From: Tetraselmis striata
Taxonomy: Eukaryota > Chlorophyta > Chlorodendrophyceae > Chlorodendrales > Chlorodendraceae
NCBI GenBank assembly: GCA_006384855.1
Contig: VCJN01000118.1
Span: forward strand, 1-64,000
Reading direction: 5' to 3'
Length of the DNA stretch: 64,000 nucleotides
Shown here piece by piece: positions 33,038 to 43,658 of the stretch. A model generated the notes under the pieces. It was not told where the DNA came from, did not search any database, and saw nothing but the letters and a program-made list of their open reading frames with translations. The position numbers and the translations under genes are program-made. Position 1 is the stretch's first letter. The number at the start of each line of letters is the position of its first letter.

Positions 33038-33300
33038 TGACACATGGTATTCGCACGCTTTTCCGAGCGGGCGCCTGTCTCTCGGCCCACCGGGCCTTGC
33101 TTGTGTTTCTTACTCTCCTCTTGCCCACATCCCGACTCCCACCGGCTGGTAGGTAGCTCCACTCCCGCGGGCAGCGACCACGCGCACCGCGCAGTATGCG
33201 CCGCTCCAGCCACCCACGCTGTCCCGCCCCACCGCACCCAGCAGCACCCCCGCTCCGGGCGGGAAATGCGCTGAGCCGCCAACCTTCGAGGCTGGGCTCA
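33038..33300 (+). repeat. Dispersed repeat E, copy 2 (interrupted by SINE-A)
   Basis: Partner of 30718-30905. The SINE-A insertion at 32943-33037 separates its head (up to 32942) from this part, so repeat E is older than that SINE-A copy. Confidence 0.55.
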
Positions 33301-33948
33301 AGAAGACGCCCTAACTATTTGTAGTGGGATAGCGGAGGTCCGTTCCTAGGACGACCCCCGCGGCCCACTACACCCGGACTTAGTGCCACTCGCTTGATCT
33401 CCCTCTTCCGTTGCTCCTGCGGTTGTAGTTGCCTGTTGGTGGGCAACGCTTCTTTAGCTGATTCTGCTGTCGGTATTCGTGGAATAATTAGTTGTATTTT
33501 TCAAACGCGGCATGCTAAGTGGAGAGCGCGCGACGCGCGCGGCCGTATCAGTTCCTTTCAAAAAACACAATTTCACCACCACTGTCACCACAACTCGGAA
33601 GTTTGAAAATATACATGTTGAACCACATATTTACGCAAAGCGCGGCCGTGGGCTCGCGAAGCAAGATGGTTAGATACCAGCAATATCATTCGCTCCGCAG
33701 CACATTCTCGGATTGGGGCGGCATATAAATACCCTAGATAACCCTAGATATCACCGCGCACATGCGATGTAATGCGTTTACATCTGGCAAGGTGTAGCAT
33801 TTCACTCCATGCCATATGTAAATGCGTACATGTCCATCATATATTCGTTGTGGGACTACTAGGGGAGGCTAACTCAAATGAAGATGAGGAGGATATATGC
33901 CGACTGGACAGCAATCGGTTTGGCAACATGTGGCGTGCAGCCTGCGCA
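33301..33948. other. Non-coding spacer
   Basis: No gene seen. Two CCCTAGATA units occur near 33731-33750. It ends at the TSD of the next element. Confidence 0.45.
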
Positions 33949-34459
33949 CGGATTAACATATATTTACATGAGCTAGCAGCAGAAGGCGATATCGGAAATC
34001 ACCAAAATAAAAGGCAATCAGAAAGGGCCTCTACAGCGACTTCGGGGTGGAAGCAGTAACATGAGAAGACGCAGAGTGGGCACGAGCACACGCATCAGAC
34101 TTGGCCATCTGCACACCGGCAGAGAGAATGCCGCCCAGGGTACCATGCACGCAAGCCGAGACCCGCTGCAACAGGCCCCGCCGTGTGCGCGACAGGTGAC
34201 GGGGGAACTCAGCAGGTTGGCTGGCGACAAAGTTCCGAAGTGCCTGAACGGATTGACCACGAAGAAAGCAAGAGGTCGGGGCGGAAGGACCGCCATGCAG
34301 GGAAGTTGCGCACACCCAACAGCACCGCGAAGATGTAGACCACCGTCAAAGCGGACTTCCCGAGACGGCCGCGGTCCTCAACCACAAAAGGGTAGTACCG
34401 GTCAACACCCTGCGCTGGGGCGGAAGACGCCCGGTCCGCTGCCAACTTAGCATGCTCCA

Positions 34460-35157
34460 TCCGCCTCGGTCGCCGCGATTCCCGGGATGCACTAGCGGGG
34501 GTCGTTGCTCCAAGTGGGGGTCGTGGAGGACACGCACGCGAAGTCGATCATGTAATCGCACGCCCCCCCCCCCCCCCCCCCCCCCCCAACCCCGCCAGCG
34601 TCAGGTCCGACGGCCGCGAGCGGTCCGCTGGGCGCAGCCCACTCGTCTCAAGGGTCAAGTCGCCGGCTCCCGAGCGTCCCGGTCAAGCACCGCCCCTGCA
34701 TCAATTGCCACAGATGCCCACAGATTCTTCAAAGCGGTATGCATGCGGTGCTTGTAGTTCGCTACGGGGCATATGGGTAGATGATCCACGATGAAATCCG
34801 TAGCGCTCCGGTTCGAGCCATCCGTAGAGCGAAGCCATAAGGGATCAATACCACACGTGGGGCCAGGGCAAGTGACAAACGCGGAACCTCCGCGCGGGCA
34901 AAGGCCCAGTACCCGCGCAACGGCGGCCGAATAAGCAGCATGGGAATCTTGCGGGCGGACTCGTGATCCGACTGGAAAAGCGATAGGGAGCCCGGCCCGC
35001 ACGGCCGCGCTGTACAGGCGCAGGGTATCAAGTCGCGAGGCCGCTGCACCAGTACGTTGGAAGCTGAGATCGAGGGCCACGAAGTCACGCAAGCGAATCG
35101 CACGGCTGAGGTGGCGTTGGACAACCATGGTCGTGGGTTGATCATCGGAGGTCGCAC
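34460..35157 (-). pseudogene. Nuclease-like ORF of 1.56-kb unit copy 2, broken
   Basis: This matches the protein of 5109-6320: conserved TCPGPTCGIDPLWL, DHLPICP and KHRMHTALKNLW. It keeps a plausible frame (AVRAGLPIAFPVG) where copy 1 is shifted. It is broken past the zinc-finger part. A ~26-nt homopolymer (C on plus, 34562-34587) replaces the GGGATGGGGAGGGGCGG of copy 1, just before the DYRIDFA segment. The element is inactive as protein source. Confidence 0.65.
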
Positions 35158-35453
35158 CCGAACCCGTACCCGAGGGCGGAGCAGTAGAACCTAGCAGCTA
35201 TTCTGGGAGGGAAACAGTCGCTGCTGACGGAGGGGGTGCCATTGATTCGCCCGGCGACGGTATCTTCAGAGCTACAAATTAAAGCGCATGTAGTAACGGT
35301 ATTGGCAGTACTCGTACCACCGATAGGACGAAGCAATTGCTGCGCAGCAGAGGCGGCCTCACCAGTACCAACTCCAAGAGGAGTGGCCGTAAAAGGAGAT
35401 GTGGTGACGCGCAATCCTCGTCCGCTAGTGCTCTTACCCGTACGGGTCGCAGT

Positions 35454-35586
35454 TTGCTTGATGACTATAACGGAGCGTCGCCTACCCAGGGCTTTCCGTA
35501 ACTGGATTGCTGCCTAAACGGCCGTCGTAGAGACGCTGCAAGGGTTTCACTGGTGCCAGTCCTGTCCCGGGGGCGGGAAAAAAAAA
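35454..35586 (+). repeat. SINE-A copy 3, longest, TSD and A9 tail
   Basis: A 133-bp insertion with perfect 11-bp TSD CGGGTCGCAGT (35443-35453 and 35587-35597) and an A9 tail (35578-35586). The empty site is visible in the sister element near 4990-5005. The 3' part, CACTGGTGCCAGTCCTG, is weakly like a tRNA T-arm/B box; the origin of the RNA is otherwise unknown. Confidence 0.9.
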
Positions 35587-35666
35587 CGGGTCGCAGTACT
35601 AGCTGCTGGATCCGATGCAGCGGTGGTCGTAGGTAGCATTACTGACCGTAAGTAACTCGAAGATAT

Positions 35667-35914
35667 ATCTTTTTGGTAACAGGGAGAGCGTCCAGAGAAT
35701 GCACGCAAAGTACTGGGGGAGGAAAGAGCCTACATTTAAGCAGAACCCTCTTAGCGCCGGGCCGCGGGGCCCGGCGATGCGGCAGGTAATTGTCGGCCGG
35801 CCGGCCTAAAAGATCTTCCGCCGAAGCCGAAGGGACGGCTTCCGGTGTGCCGACAGAGATATTCGGCGAGAAATATGTGCAGTGCCACAGAAAGCTTCGC
35901 AGTCCAAGCTTCGG
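35667..35914 (-). repeat. SINE-B copy 1, TSD-flanked
   Basis: A 248-bp insertion with perfect 9-bp TSD CGAAGATAT (35658-35666 and 35915-35923); the sister element shows the empty site at ~4912-4925. It matches 39036-39344. Read on the minus strand the 3' end is CTGTTACCAAAAAGAT. A frame is shared by both copies, but the few differences I can see are mostly amino-acid changing (4 of 6), so it is probably non-coding. Confidence 0.85.
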
Positions 35915-35957
35915 CGAAGATATCGTGGGCGTGCCCATACGCCGCGCGGATTAACAT

Positions 35958-36562
35958 CCACCCGTTCATTACTTTTGACGCTTGTAGTACTGCTCAAAAA
36001 CATGTCTAAGGACCATAATGTGTAGACCGTTATGTACAACGACCTTATGGCTTTGGGTTTTAGGGTGTCTTACCCTACAAACCTAAAACCCTAAATGAAG
36101 GTCTTAAGTACAAGTACAACTTACAGCCATTGTGTTTGGCCTCTACGGTATGGGATGCCAGAGAGATTAGGGCCTTAATTGCCCCCGGATAACCAGGCAA
36201 TAGCAGCCTGCAGCACATTTAATCGATTTCGATTGCAGAGCGCCTGCGCGAAACCCCCGAAACCAGGCTGCTGGTTGTTCCACAGGGCCACCAGGGAGGA
36301 TGTCAGCGGCCTGTGAGTGCGGCGCCTGGGAGACGCCAATACAAGTACTGAGACGGGTGACCGCGTGGCGCTGCTGCTGGCGGGTGAGGAAGCGCAGCTG
36401 CGGAGGTCACAAGGTAAGCGATTTTTTTTAAGGTTGCTTCAGTGAATAACCTGGCGATTCGGCACGGCGTGATCCACCAGCGAGGCATACACTCTGCCAT
36501 TGCCTGGCGGTGCGTAACGCGCCTTGTACCCAGTCCGTTCCTTACCGGCCCCACGCCCTGGC
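35958..36562. other. 3' flank of BCCIP with telomere-like motif
   Basis: No gene seen. GGGTTTTAGGG and CCTAAAACCCTAAA at ~36055-36095 resemble plant/algal telomere repeats in opposing orientation, but only one or two units each. Confidence 0.4.
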
Positions 36563-38811
36563 TCATGCGCCCGGCGGCGGCATGGCGGCCACCGCGGCAT
36601 CCAGCTCGCGGCGCACGGTGGGCACCTTGCCCGCGGGCACCGCCATGACGAGGCGCCACGGAGCCAGCTCGCCCTTGCCCACCTGCGCCATCTCGACTGG
36701 GAAGCTGAAGCTCCAGGCGGCGTGCTTGTGGAACAACTCGTCCTCGGGCCGCACGTACACCAGCACCGGGCCGCCCTGATCGGCCACACGGAGGGCACCA
36801 GCCATCGGTCATCCGGGTGCTGCCCCCCCACGGCAGCCCTCCATGCCACCCACACCCCCTCTCCACCAACATCCGTACTCGGAAAGCCTGACTATGGAGC
36901 ACTGCGTCATCGCAAGCGCCGCGCCCTGCGCCCTGTGCGTATAGTTCTGGGGCGCTACGGGATATGTGCAGACGCAGGGATCGGCGCATTGCGTGTACGC
37001 AGTCCGCCCCGCCCACCGGGGGCTACATGCAGACAACCTCCAGCAGTGCTGTAGTTAGGGAATGTTCCCTGTAGGCAGCGCGCACTCCCAGTTTGGGGCG
37101 GCGTGTAATGTAGGTACTCGTGCTGGTGCCGGCGCGCTTTGAAGAACGCGGATATTTGCTGTAGAGATTGGGGGGCCGGCATAATGTTCCTAACTCCATA
37201 ATACGTCCGTTATTATTCTGCCTAAAACTGCGTTCTTCAAAGTGAGTCGGCACTGTTGAGCAGGGCCACAGCTAGGCGTCCACTTTGGGGACAGGGCGAT
37301 GCCAGGTATGTAAGGCCGTAGTCCGGCATGGCGCGTCCACCCACACCACACCATGGAACGTGCAAAGGGAGGGGTGAGGGCCGGGGGAGCTCAGTCATCC
37401 CGCGACACGGCACACCACCCACCTGCCCACTGCTGCCGCTTACCTCCGAGGGCGCCGGCGCCTCCGGGTCCACGTACACACGCGTCGCCACAATGTACTG
37501 CTTCAGCTTGTAGCTGTCGCGCAGCTCCTGCGGTTTGCGGGGGCAGCCATCAGAGGGCAAGGGGGGTGAAAGGGGGGGGGGGGGGGGGACCAACAGGCCG
37601 GCTGGGAAACCCTTGGTAGGGACCATATCTCCGCACACCCGTCTGCATGCCAGCACTGTTCCTGCCAAGCATACTCTGAGCTGAGTAAGAAGGGGGGGGG
37701 GGGGGGGGGGGTTGCCTGCGTGGGCTCGTCCTCCGTGGCCCACTCGATCTCATCAAAGATAGCCTGCATCAGCGGCGGCGCGATCTGCGGCGGCGTGTTC
37801 ATCAGCCGCTCCGTCAGCAGCAGCGCGGTGCCTTCCGCCTCCCACGCCTGCGGGCACCAGGGGGAGCACCACGGGCAGACATTCAACAAGGTCGATCGCT
37901 CCCGGCCCTTGCCCTTGCCCCTCCGCCAGGGCAGCTGTGACCGTCAAACCTCAGCACGAGGGGGGAGGGGGGGGAGGGGGCTGCGCGCACCTTGTCCAGC
38001 GCCTCCCGCGTGGCCTTGTGCTTGCACTTGCCCGCCAGGAAGGCGCGCACCTGCTGCAGGCACGCCAGCGTGCTGTAGCGCCGCAGGTTGAGCGCGCTCA
38101 CCATGCCGATGGGGTCCTCCTCCGCTGCCGTCTTCATCACCGTGCCCACCGTGCTCTGCGAAGCACAATTGGAAACGAAACGGCTTGTCTGTTTGGCCTG
38201 TTGGCATTCGATTCATCACGTTTGAGGGCCGACGAGTAGCGGGTCGCCCACTTGTAGTGCGGCGATGCTCTGCAGCCATCTATAGGCCCATGTATCTGTA
38301 CCCTATCTCTATCCAGCATGTTCATAGACATTCGCGCTTCACAAATGCGTCCTTCTGTCAAATGAGTCAACTCCAATTACGCATTTCCCCTGCATGCGCT
38401 CTACCGCCACCCTCTCTCGCCCGCAACCAGCGGCGCAGGTGCTGGGCAGCCATACGCTCGTGGATGGGGGCGCGGGGGGGGGGGGGAGGGGGGGGGGGGG
38501 ACCTGTGCGATAATGACCTCCACCAGCTCGGACAGCGCCTCGAAGGGCGCGCCGTCCAGGTACTTGCCCAGCAGTGCGCGCAGGCCGTGGAAGTCCACCT
38601 CCGCGGGGTCGAAGAACTCGAAGCTGACGTTGATCTCCCGGAACGCGTCCTCGTCGTCGTCCGCCTCCTGCATATCCGCGTCGTTCAGCTCCGGCTCCTC
38701 GCCCTCGCTGCTGCTCTCCTCCGCCTCCTCCACCGCTCGCCGCCGCTGGTCGCCGCCTGCCGCCGCCGCCGCCGCCCCGGCCGCCGCCTTTCGCTTGCCG
38801 CTCCGCCCCAT
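36563..38811 (-). CDS. BCCIP: BCCIP/Bcp1 homolog
   Basis: Five exons, all phase 0: 38503-38811, 37991-38155, 37716-37847, 37444-37527, 36563-36775; 300 residues, near the usual family length. The N-terminus is basic then acidic (MGRSGKRK, ESSSEGEE, DADMQEADDDED), typical of BCCIP. The core reads INVSFEFFDPAEVDFHGLRA, STVGTVMKTAAEEDPIG, FDEIEWATEDEPTQ joined to ELRDSYKLKQYIV, and VLVYVRPEDELFHKHA. BCCIP binds BRCA2 and p21 in animals; the yeast relative Bcp1 is a nuclear chaperone for ribosomal protein Rpl23. Which role applies here cannot be told. Exon 3 ends at a GC donor (CAG|GCAACC, 37715-37714) directly followed by a C run on the sense strand; exon 1 ends CAG|GTCCCC, also running straight into C. 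The start is the first ATG. Confidence 0.92.
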
Positions 38812-39035
38812 GACGTGAGAGTAAAAATATCCCCTTCGAGCCGCACTCGCCTCGCTTACTTCCGCCTACCTGTCGACAAAATGGATGGCCGAGCCGCAGT
38901 TGGCCGCCAGCCAAAAATCGCTAGCTGCTGTTGGTGCTGGCTGTCGTGGCTATGCTCAGCGACCGTGACGCGCAGTGACGAACGGCGGCGGGTCGGCGCG
39001 CCGCCCTAGCCCGCTGTCGTCCATCCGACGATCGT

Positions 39036-39344
39036 GATGAACTTTTTGGTTACAGGGAGAGCGTCCGGAGAATGCACGCAAAGTACTGGGGGAGGAAAAA
39101 GCCTACATTTAAGCAGAACCCTCTTAGCGCCGGGCCGCGGGGCCCGGGGATGCGGCAGGTAATTGACGGCCGGCCGGCCTAAAAGATCTTCCGCCGAAGC
39201 CGAAGGGACGGCTTCCGGTGTGCCGACAGAGATATTCGGCGAGAAATATGTGCAGAGCCACAGAAAGCTTCGCAGTCCACTTCCGTATCCAGTGGGCAAC
39301 CAGGGCGGCTGGCCGGAGCTCACGCCACGAGGCCGGAGCTCACG
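39036..39344 (-). repeat. SINE-B copy 2, longer, TSD-flanked
   Basis: A 309-bp insertion with perfect 11-bp TSD CCGACGATCGT (39025-39035 and 39345-39355), about 230 bases upstream of the BCCIP start. It shares ~235 bases and the same 3' end (CTGTAACCAAAAAG) with copy 1 but extends further at its 5' side, where GTGAGCTCCGGCC is doubled. Same 3' end with a variable 5' end is the mark of target-primed reverse transcription. Confidence 0.85.
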
Positions 39345-39355
39345 CCGACGATCGT

Positions 39356-40884
39356 CGGCGGCAGACCCGCCCTGTTCACCTGCTGCTCCGCCAAGCACAA
39401 TACAGTTTTAGTGATGCGTTATATTAATTATTTATAGCGACTACATCTGATACTTATTAAGTGATGGGTTTAGCACACAGTGGAACTGGCAGTACGTTTG
39501 CAGTAGTGGCCACTCCCGCGCCAGAGGAATAATGAGAGGACAAGCAGGATGGGTAAGATTACACCAGGTACAGGTACCTGTACCGCGAACAGCCGGTAGC
39601 TAGAGCCGAGTGTGTTGGAAATTTCGTCACTAGCCGATAATTAGTCTTGCGGAATGCTTCGGCAGTTTGTTGAGAGCATGACCAACTTCGCGTCGTCTAC
39701 CCAGGGCTTTTCCGTCACCGGATCTATCGCTGCGAAAACTACCGGTACGGCCGTCGTAGAGACACTACTGCAAGGGTTTCACTGTCCGCCAGTCCTGTCC
39801 CGGGAGCGGGAAAATACAACAAGGTAGAGCCCCCGCCGCGCCGCGCGCGCCGGTGACGATGCATATCACCATCAGCACAGGTTTGTAATCCTTAGTCACC
39901 AGCATCAAGCAGCTTTGTCCCCACCGCCCCATATCGCCAGTTACTTCATGCCTTCAGCCGACGCTTACCCTTGATGTGTAACCAATAACCCCATCACCCC
40001 ATGCATCCCAACATGTACGTGTGCATCATATGATAATGCTGACGATGTCGCAGAGTGCGACCCGCCACAGGGTGGCGCCCGGTACCCGTACGACAACTAT
40101 CCTGTTCATGATGCCATTTTGGGGCGGGGACATATCAGAAGCAGCTGTAGCGAGTATACTATGCAGTACATCTTAGAATCATCATACCATCCCATCTCCG
40201 CCGGCCCGCTTGCTGGAACGGATTATTCATCGTCGATACACACCGAATATGATGACACAACAATATGCTGCTGCTGCTGCTGCTGCTGCTGGGCGCAGGC
40301 ATCTGGGTTTGCGGTTTAGTTCACGATGTCATCATTGGCTCCGCCGTGTGATAAGAGCGATGCACCTCAATGCATGAGCAGGCATCATCAGGCATGTATC
40401 GCACCACAGGCGCAGATATACTCTAAGCCAAGCACGGACAGGGGCCACATGTTCTGTCCTGCGCACGCACAGCAGTGGATCACCGGTTGCATCACAATCA
40501 ACACTGCAATAATTACAGAGTGGACAGGCGACTGTCAACAGCGACAACACCAAGCATCATCCAGAATAAATAACATCTACGAGGCGGCCGATAGCGGTAT
40601 CGGCCGTCACTTCTAACATTGGACCAAGCCGTTTGACCGGTGATCTAATGAGAAACAATCATGATGCAGGCATCGGGAGGCCGCTTCAGCGCTCTCCAGC
40701 CGGTCGCCGCCCAGAACCGTGACCACAGGCGACATCTTCAGTGTAGGGGTAGCGGCAGATATCGACAGGGCGGGTCACTGGCGCTTGGGAGGCATCCAAG
40801 GGTTCCATGCGCTTTGAGCATGGAGCTGCGGGTCTGAAGGTGATGTGGACTCCATATGTCCACATCCGAGCGCTGCCCCTCTCT
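39356..40884. other. Intergenic, with SINE-A copy 4 and CTG repeat
   Basis: No supported gene. SINE-A copy 4 lies at about 39689-39815 (+), diverged, ending GGGAGCGGGAAAATACAA; I could not define its TSD. A (CTG)n run of about nine units lies at 40266-40294. Confidence 0.5.
39689..39815 (+). repeat. SINE-A copy 4, diverged
   Basis: It matches copy 3 from CTACCCAGGGCTTT through GTCGTAGAGAC and CCAGTCCTGTCCCGGG to an A-rich tail, with several substitutions and a short insertion. It is the most diverged, hence probably oldest, of the four. Confidence 0.7.
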
Positions 40885-43658
40885 TCAGCGAAGCTCTGGG
40901 AGCTCGAAACCCTCCTGTTCGCCCCCGCTGCGCCTGGCAACAGGCGGCGATGGATATTGTGGCGTCGCGACTTCTGTCTGTGCCGCTTGCTGGTGCTCTG
41001 CTGTCATGCCACTTGAGCCGCTGTTCTCGCCCGTGTGCTCCCCTGCCTCTGCTTGTCCTCCAGTGTTGGTTGACTCTTCTGCCCCTTGACGCAGAGCATC
41101 GCCTGCAGATACCTCCGCGCCGCTCTCGGGGGCCGGCGCTGATGGGGTGTCCCTTTCAGGTGCGCTGGTGAACAGGCGCCGAGCACGCCTGAAGGCGGAT
41201 GCACTGTCCAGTGGGGGTGTCATTACGCCAACTGGCCGGATTGGCGCCGGCACTGAGCGGAAGCCCGTCAATGGCGGTGTGGCGGCTGTCTCCGAGGGAC
41301 CGGCGCCGTCGGCATGGCGGCCGGTGGCGGGGGCTGTGGGCGGCGGCACCGCTGCAGAGGCAGACTGCGTGCGGTTGATGACATCGTGGTTGCCGTCCAG
41401 GGTGACCGAGATGGCGACGCAGAGGTTGGGGGACAGCACGGTGGACCCCGGGTTGATGATGACGGCCTCAATCGGCTGCGACTTGCGCGCCTTGAGCTCC
41501 TGCGGCTGCGACTCCCCGCCGGTCGCGGGAGAGCCCTCACCAGGGGCCGGCGAGTTGCGGCCCGGCAGGGCGGCGGCAAAGGCTGTGATTGCTGCCAGGT
41601 TGCCGCGCTCCGAGCGCAGCCAGCGGGCGCGGTGTGGGCAGCACAGTATGGAGGGGTGGCCGAAGTAGGAGCAGAGGATGCAGATGAGCACGCAGGCCAG
41701 GAGGACGAAGATGATGATGGCCAGGATCTGCACGCCGAGTGTGAGGTGCTTGCTCGTGGTGCCGGCAGGGGGGCAGCGGATGCCCGGGTTCATGCAGTTC
41801 TCCGCGAGGTGCGTGCCGCGTATTGACAGCTTCTCCACGGCTCCGACGAGCTGGGGGCGCCGGGAGCGCGTGCCGGCGGCGCCGCAGAGGCCGCAGTTGT
41901 CCGCGAGGTGGAGCTCCCGCATGGTGGGCGACAGTGCATCCAGTGACGGGGGCAGCGGGCCGTACAGGTGGTTCCGGCTGAGGTCGAGAACGGCCAGACA
42001 GCGCAGCGCAGAGAGCTCCGGCGGCAGGCCGCCCTGGAAGCCGTTATCAGCCAGGTTTAGAACGCGCAGGGCGCGCAAGGACGACAGGTCGGATGGCAAG
42101 CGGCCAGTGAGGTGGTTCATCGCGAGGCTGAGGCCCTCCAGGGAGGCCGGGAGGTGGGAGGCCTGCAGGCGGCCGCTCAGGCCGTTGTCGCTGAGGTCCA
42201 GGGCGCGCAGTGAGTCCAGCAGGGAGAGATCCGCCGGCAGCTCCGACAGTAGCAGGTGCTGCCCCGGCAGCCGCACCTCCGTCACCGCCCACCCCTCGCA
42301 TGCGATCCCCTCAAACGCGCACGGATCCAAGGGGGCGCTGCGGCGCTGACCCTCGTCAGCATTGCCTCCCCGCAACGCACTCTGCGTGCCATTGGCGCCA
42401 TAGGGGCCATTTCCCTGTGCACACGGGTACGTGTGGAAATTTGCAAAGGGGTAAGTCCTTTTAAAACGTAAACAGTGACTTCCTATATTTGATAGTATAC
42501 ACTAATAAAAGTACGAATACACGTATTTATATGATACAACCACACCTCGCCAACCATCTAGTCGTCAGCATTTTTGGAGATAAGTAGGGCATGGTGTGGC
42601 GAGGATAATAAATCAAGCAGGGGGGGGGGGGGGGGGGGGTCACCGGCATAGCCTTGACCACGTCCGAGGCGGGGTAGGCGTTGAGCTGCGCCATGAGGTC
42701 GGGCGCGCCGCCTGTGATGGCGGCGCTCCGGCAGTGAGCTCGCCCACAGGGATCAGCGCGAAAATCCCATGAGCTGAGGACAAAGCTGGCCTGCGAGCAG
42801 GGTTACAGATCCCGCTGGCTGTCAGTACGCAGCTCGTCATCACCTGACCCGCATGCCGGTCACATACATTGCCAGCGGAACGCCTTGACAATCACCAACC
42901 GGGCTACAGGCACGGATGATGCCGACTTGGGGATATCAACAATAGCGGTCGAGCGGCGGTGTGCTCGTAGAGGGGTGGATGTTCGACTGAGGGCTGGAGT
43001 TGGCGTAAGCCAGAAGCCAGATATCTATTAAAACACATAGCAGATGACGACAATAATGTTGTTATCGCAACGGTACCAGGGCAAAGCGAGCGCCCCCCCC
43101 CCCCCCCCCCCCCCCCCCCACCACTCCAATAAAAACACGAGCCTCGGCGCTCTCACGGGCGAGGCAGTGCGAAAGATAGCACAACAAGCACATAGTCAGT
43201 ATCAGGCATCCCCGATGCGGCGGGTGGTGTTGCGGTTCGGGTGCTCACAGGCGGCTGACCCCCGAACCCTGCCGCCCCGTTGGGTGGCGAACCTCCTACC
43301 TATGATATGCCAAAACATGCCTGCAGTTCACGGCAGTAGTTAATGATATGACGATTATTCATCGCGGACCGCTTCACGGTCGCTATGCGTCCGCCGATCG
43401 TGCCGACCGGCTCGTACGGACATTGGGAAGCCTCACCGGGGCCTGGGAGGGGACGGCATCGCGCAGCGCGCGGAGGCCCAGCACGTTGGCTGGCAGAGTC
43501 GCGTTCGGGTGGCGCGGCAGGTCGACAGCCATTGCGAACTCGAAAGTCGGCTGTTGGCCCGGCGGCGCGGGCCACTTCGGGAGCAGAAGCAGCAGCAGCA
43601 CCAGGGGCAGAGGTGGGGGATAAGCGCGCGGCGACACCGCTCCCCGGTGCAGCCGCAT
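40885..43658 (-). CDS. LRR receptor-like protein without kinase
   Basis: Two exons in phase 0: 43437-43658 and 40885-42414, giving 583 residues. Exon 1 supplies the ATG and a signal peptide (core LPLVLLLLLLP) and ends at a strong donor, GTGAGG. Exon 2 has no ATG of its own upstream of the repeats and starts after GTGTGCACAG. The join reads RALRDAVPSQAP|GNGPYGANG. The extracellular part has an LRR N-cap (DPCAFEGIAC) and about five plant-type LRRs (LRALDLSDNGLSGRL, LEGLSLAMNHLTGRLP, LRVLNLADNGFQGGLP, LAVLDLSRNHLYGPLP). A Cys pair follows (NCMNPGIRCPP), then a single membrane segment (ILAIIIFVLLACVLICILC). The cytoplasmic tail of ~260 residues is Pro/Ser/Ala-rich and lacks any kinase motif, so it resembles receptor-like proteins. 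The ligand and partners are unknown. Confidence 0.78.
42654..42721 (-). other. Exon-like island inside LRR-gene intron
   Basis: Within the 1,022-bp intron a 68-nt stretch on the sense strand is bounded by CATCACAG and GTGACC and reads GAPDLMAQLNAYPASDVV. Its length is not a multiple of three, so including it would shift the frame of exon 2. It could be a poison exon or a fragment of another gene; I do not recognise it. Confidence 0.3.

Larger units (their letters stand above)
33960..35946 (-). mobile_element. 1.56-kb nuclease-encoding unit, copy 2, with two nested SINEs
   Basis: Flanked by the perfect 11-bp repeat CGGATTAACAT (33949-33959 and 35947-35957). After removing SINE-A (35454-35586) and SINE-B (35667-35914), each with one TSD copy, about 1.59 kb remain, matching copy 1 at 4896-6455 from end to end. 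Both copies start at the same CGCGGCGTATGGGC and end at CATGTAAATATAT. The order of insertion is therefore readable: this unit first, the two SINEs later. Confidence 0.8.

Noticed and set aside
35639-35938. 99-codon frame shared by both SINE-B copies as a conserved small protein
   Set aside because: Of about six differences between the copies, four change the amino acid, which is what neutral sequence would show; the shared frame follows from shared DNA.
36055-36095. Telomere-like TTTAGGG/CCCTAAA motifs (also near 23569 and 33731)
   Set aside because: Only one or two units each and in mixed orientation; too short to call an interstitial telomere array.
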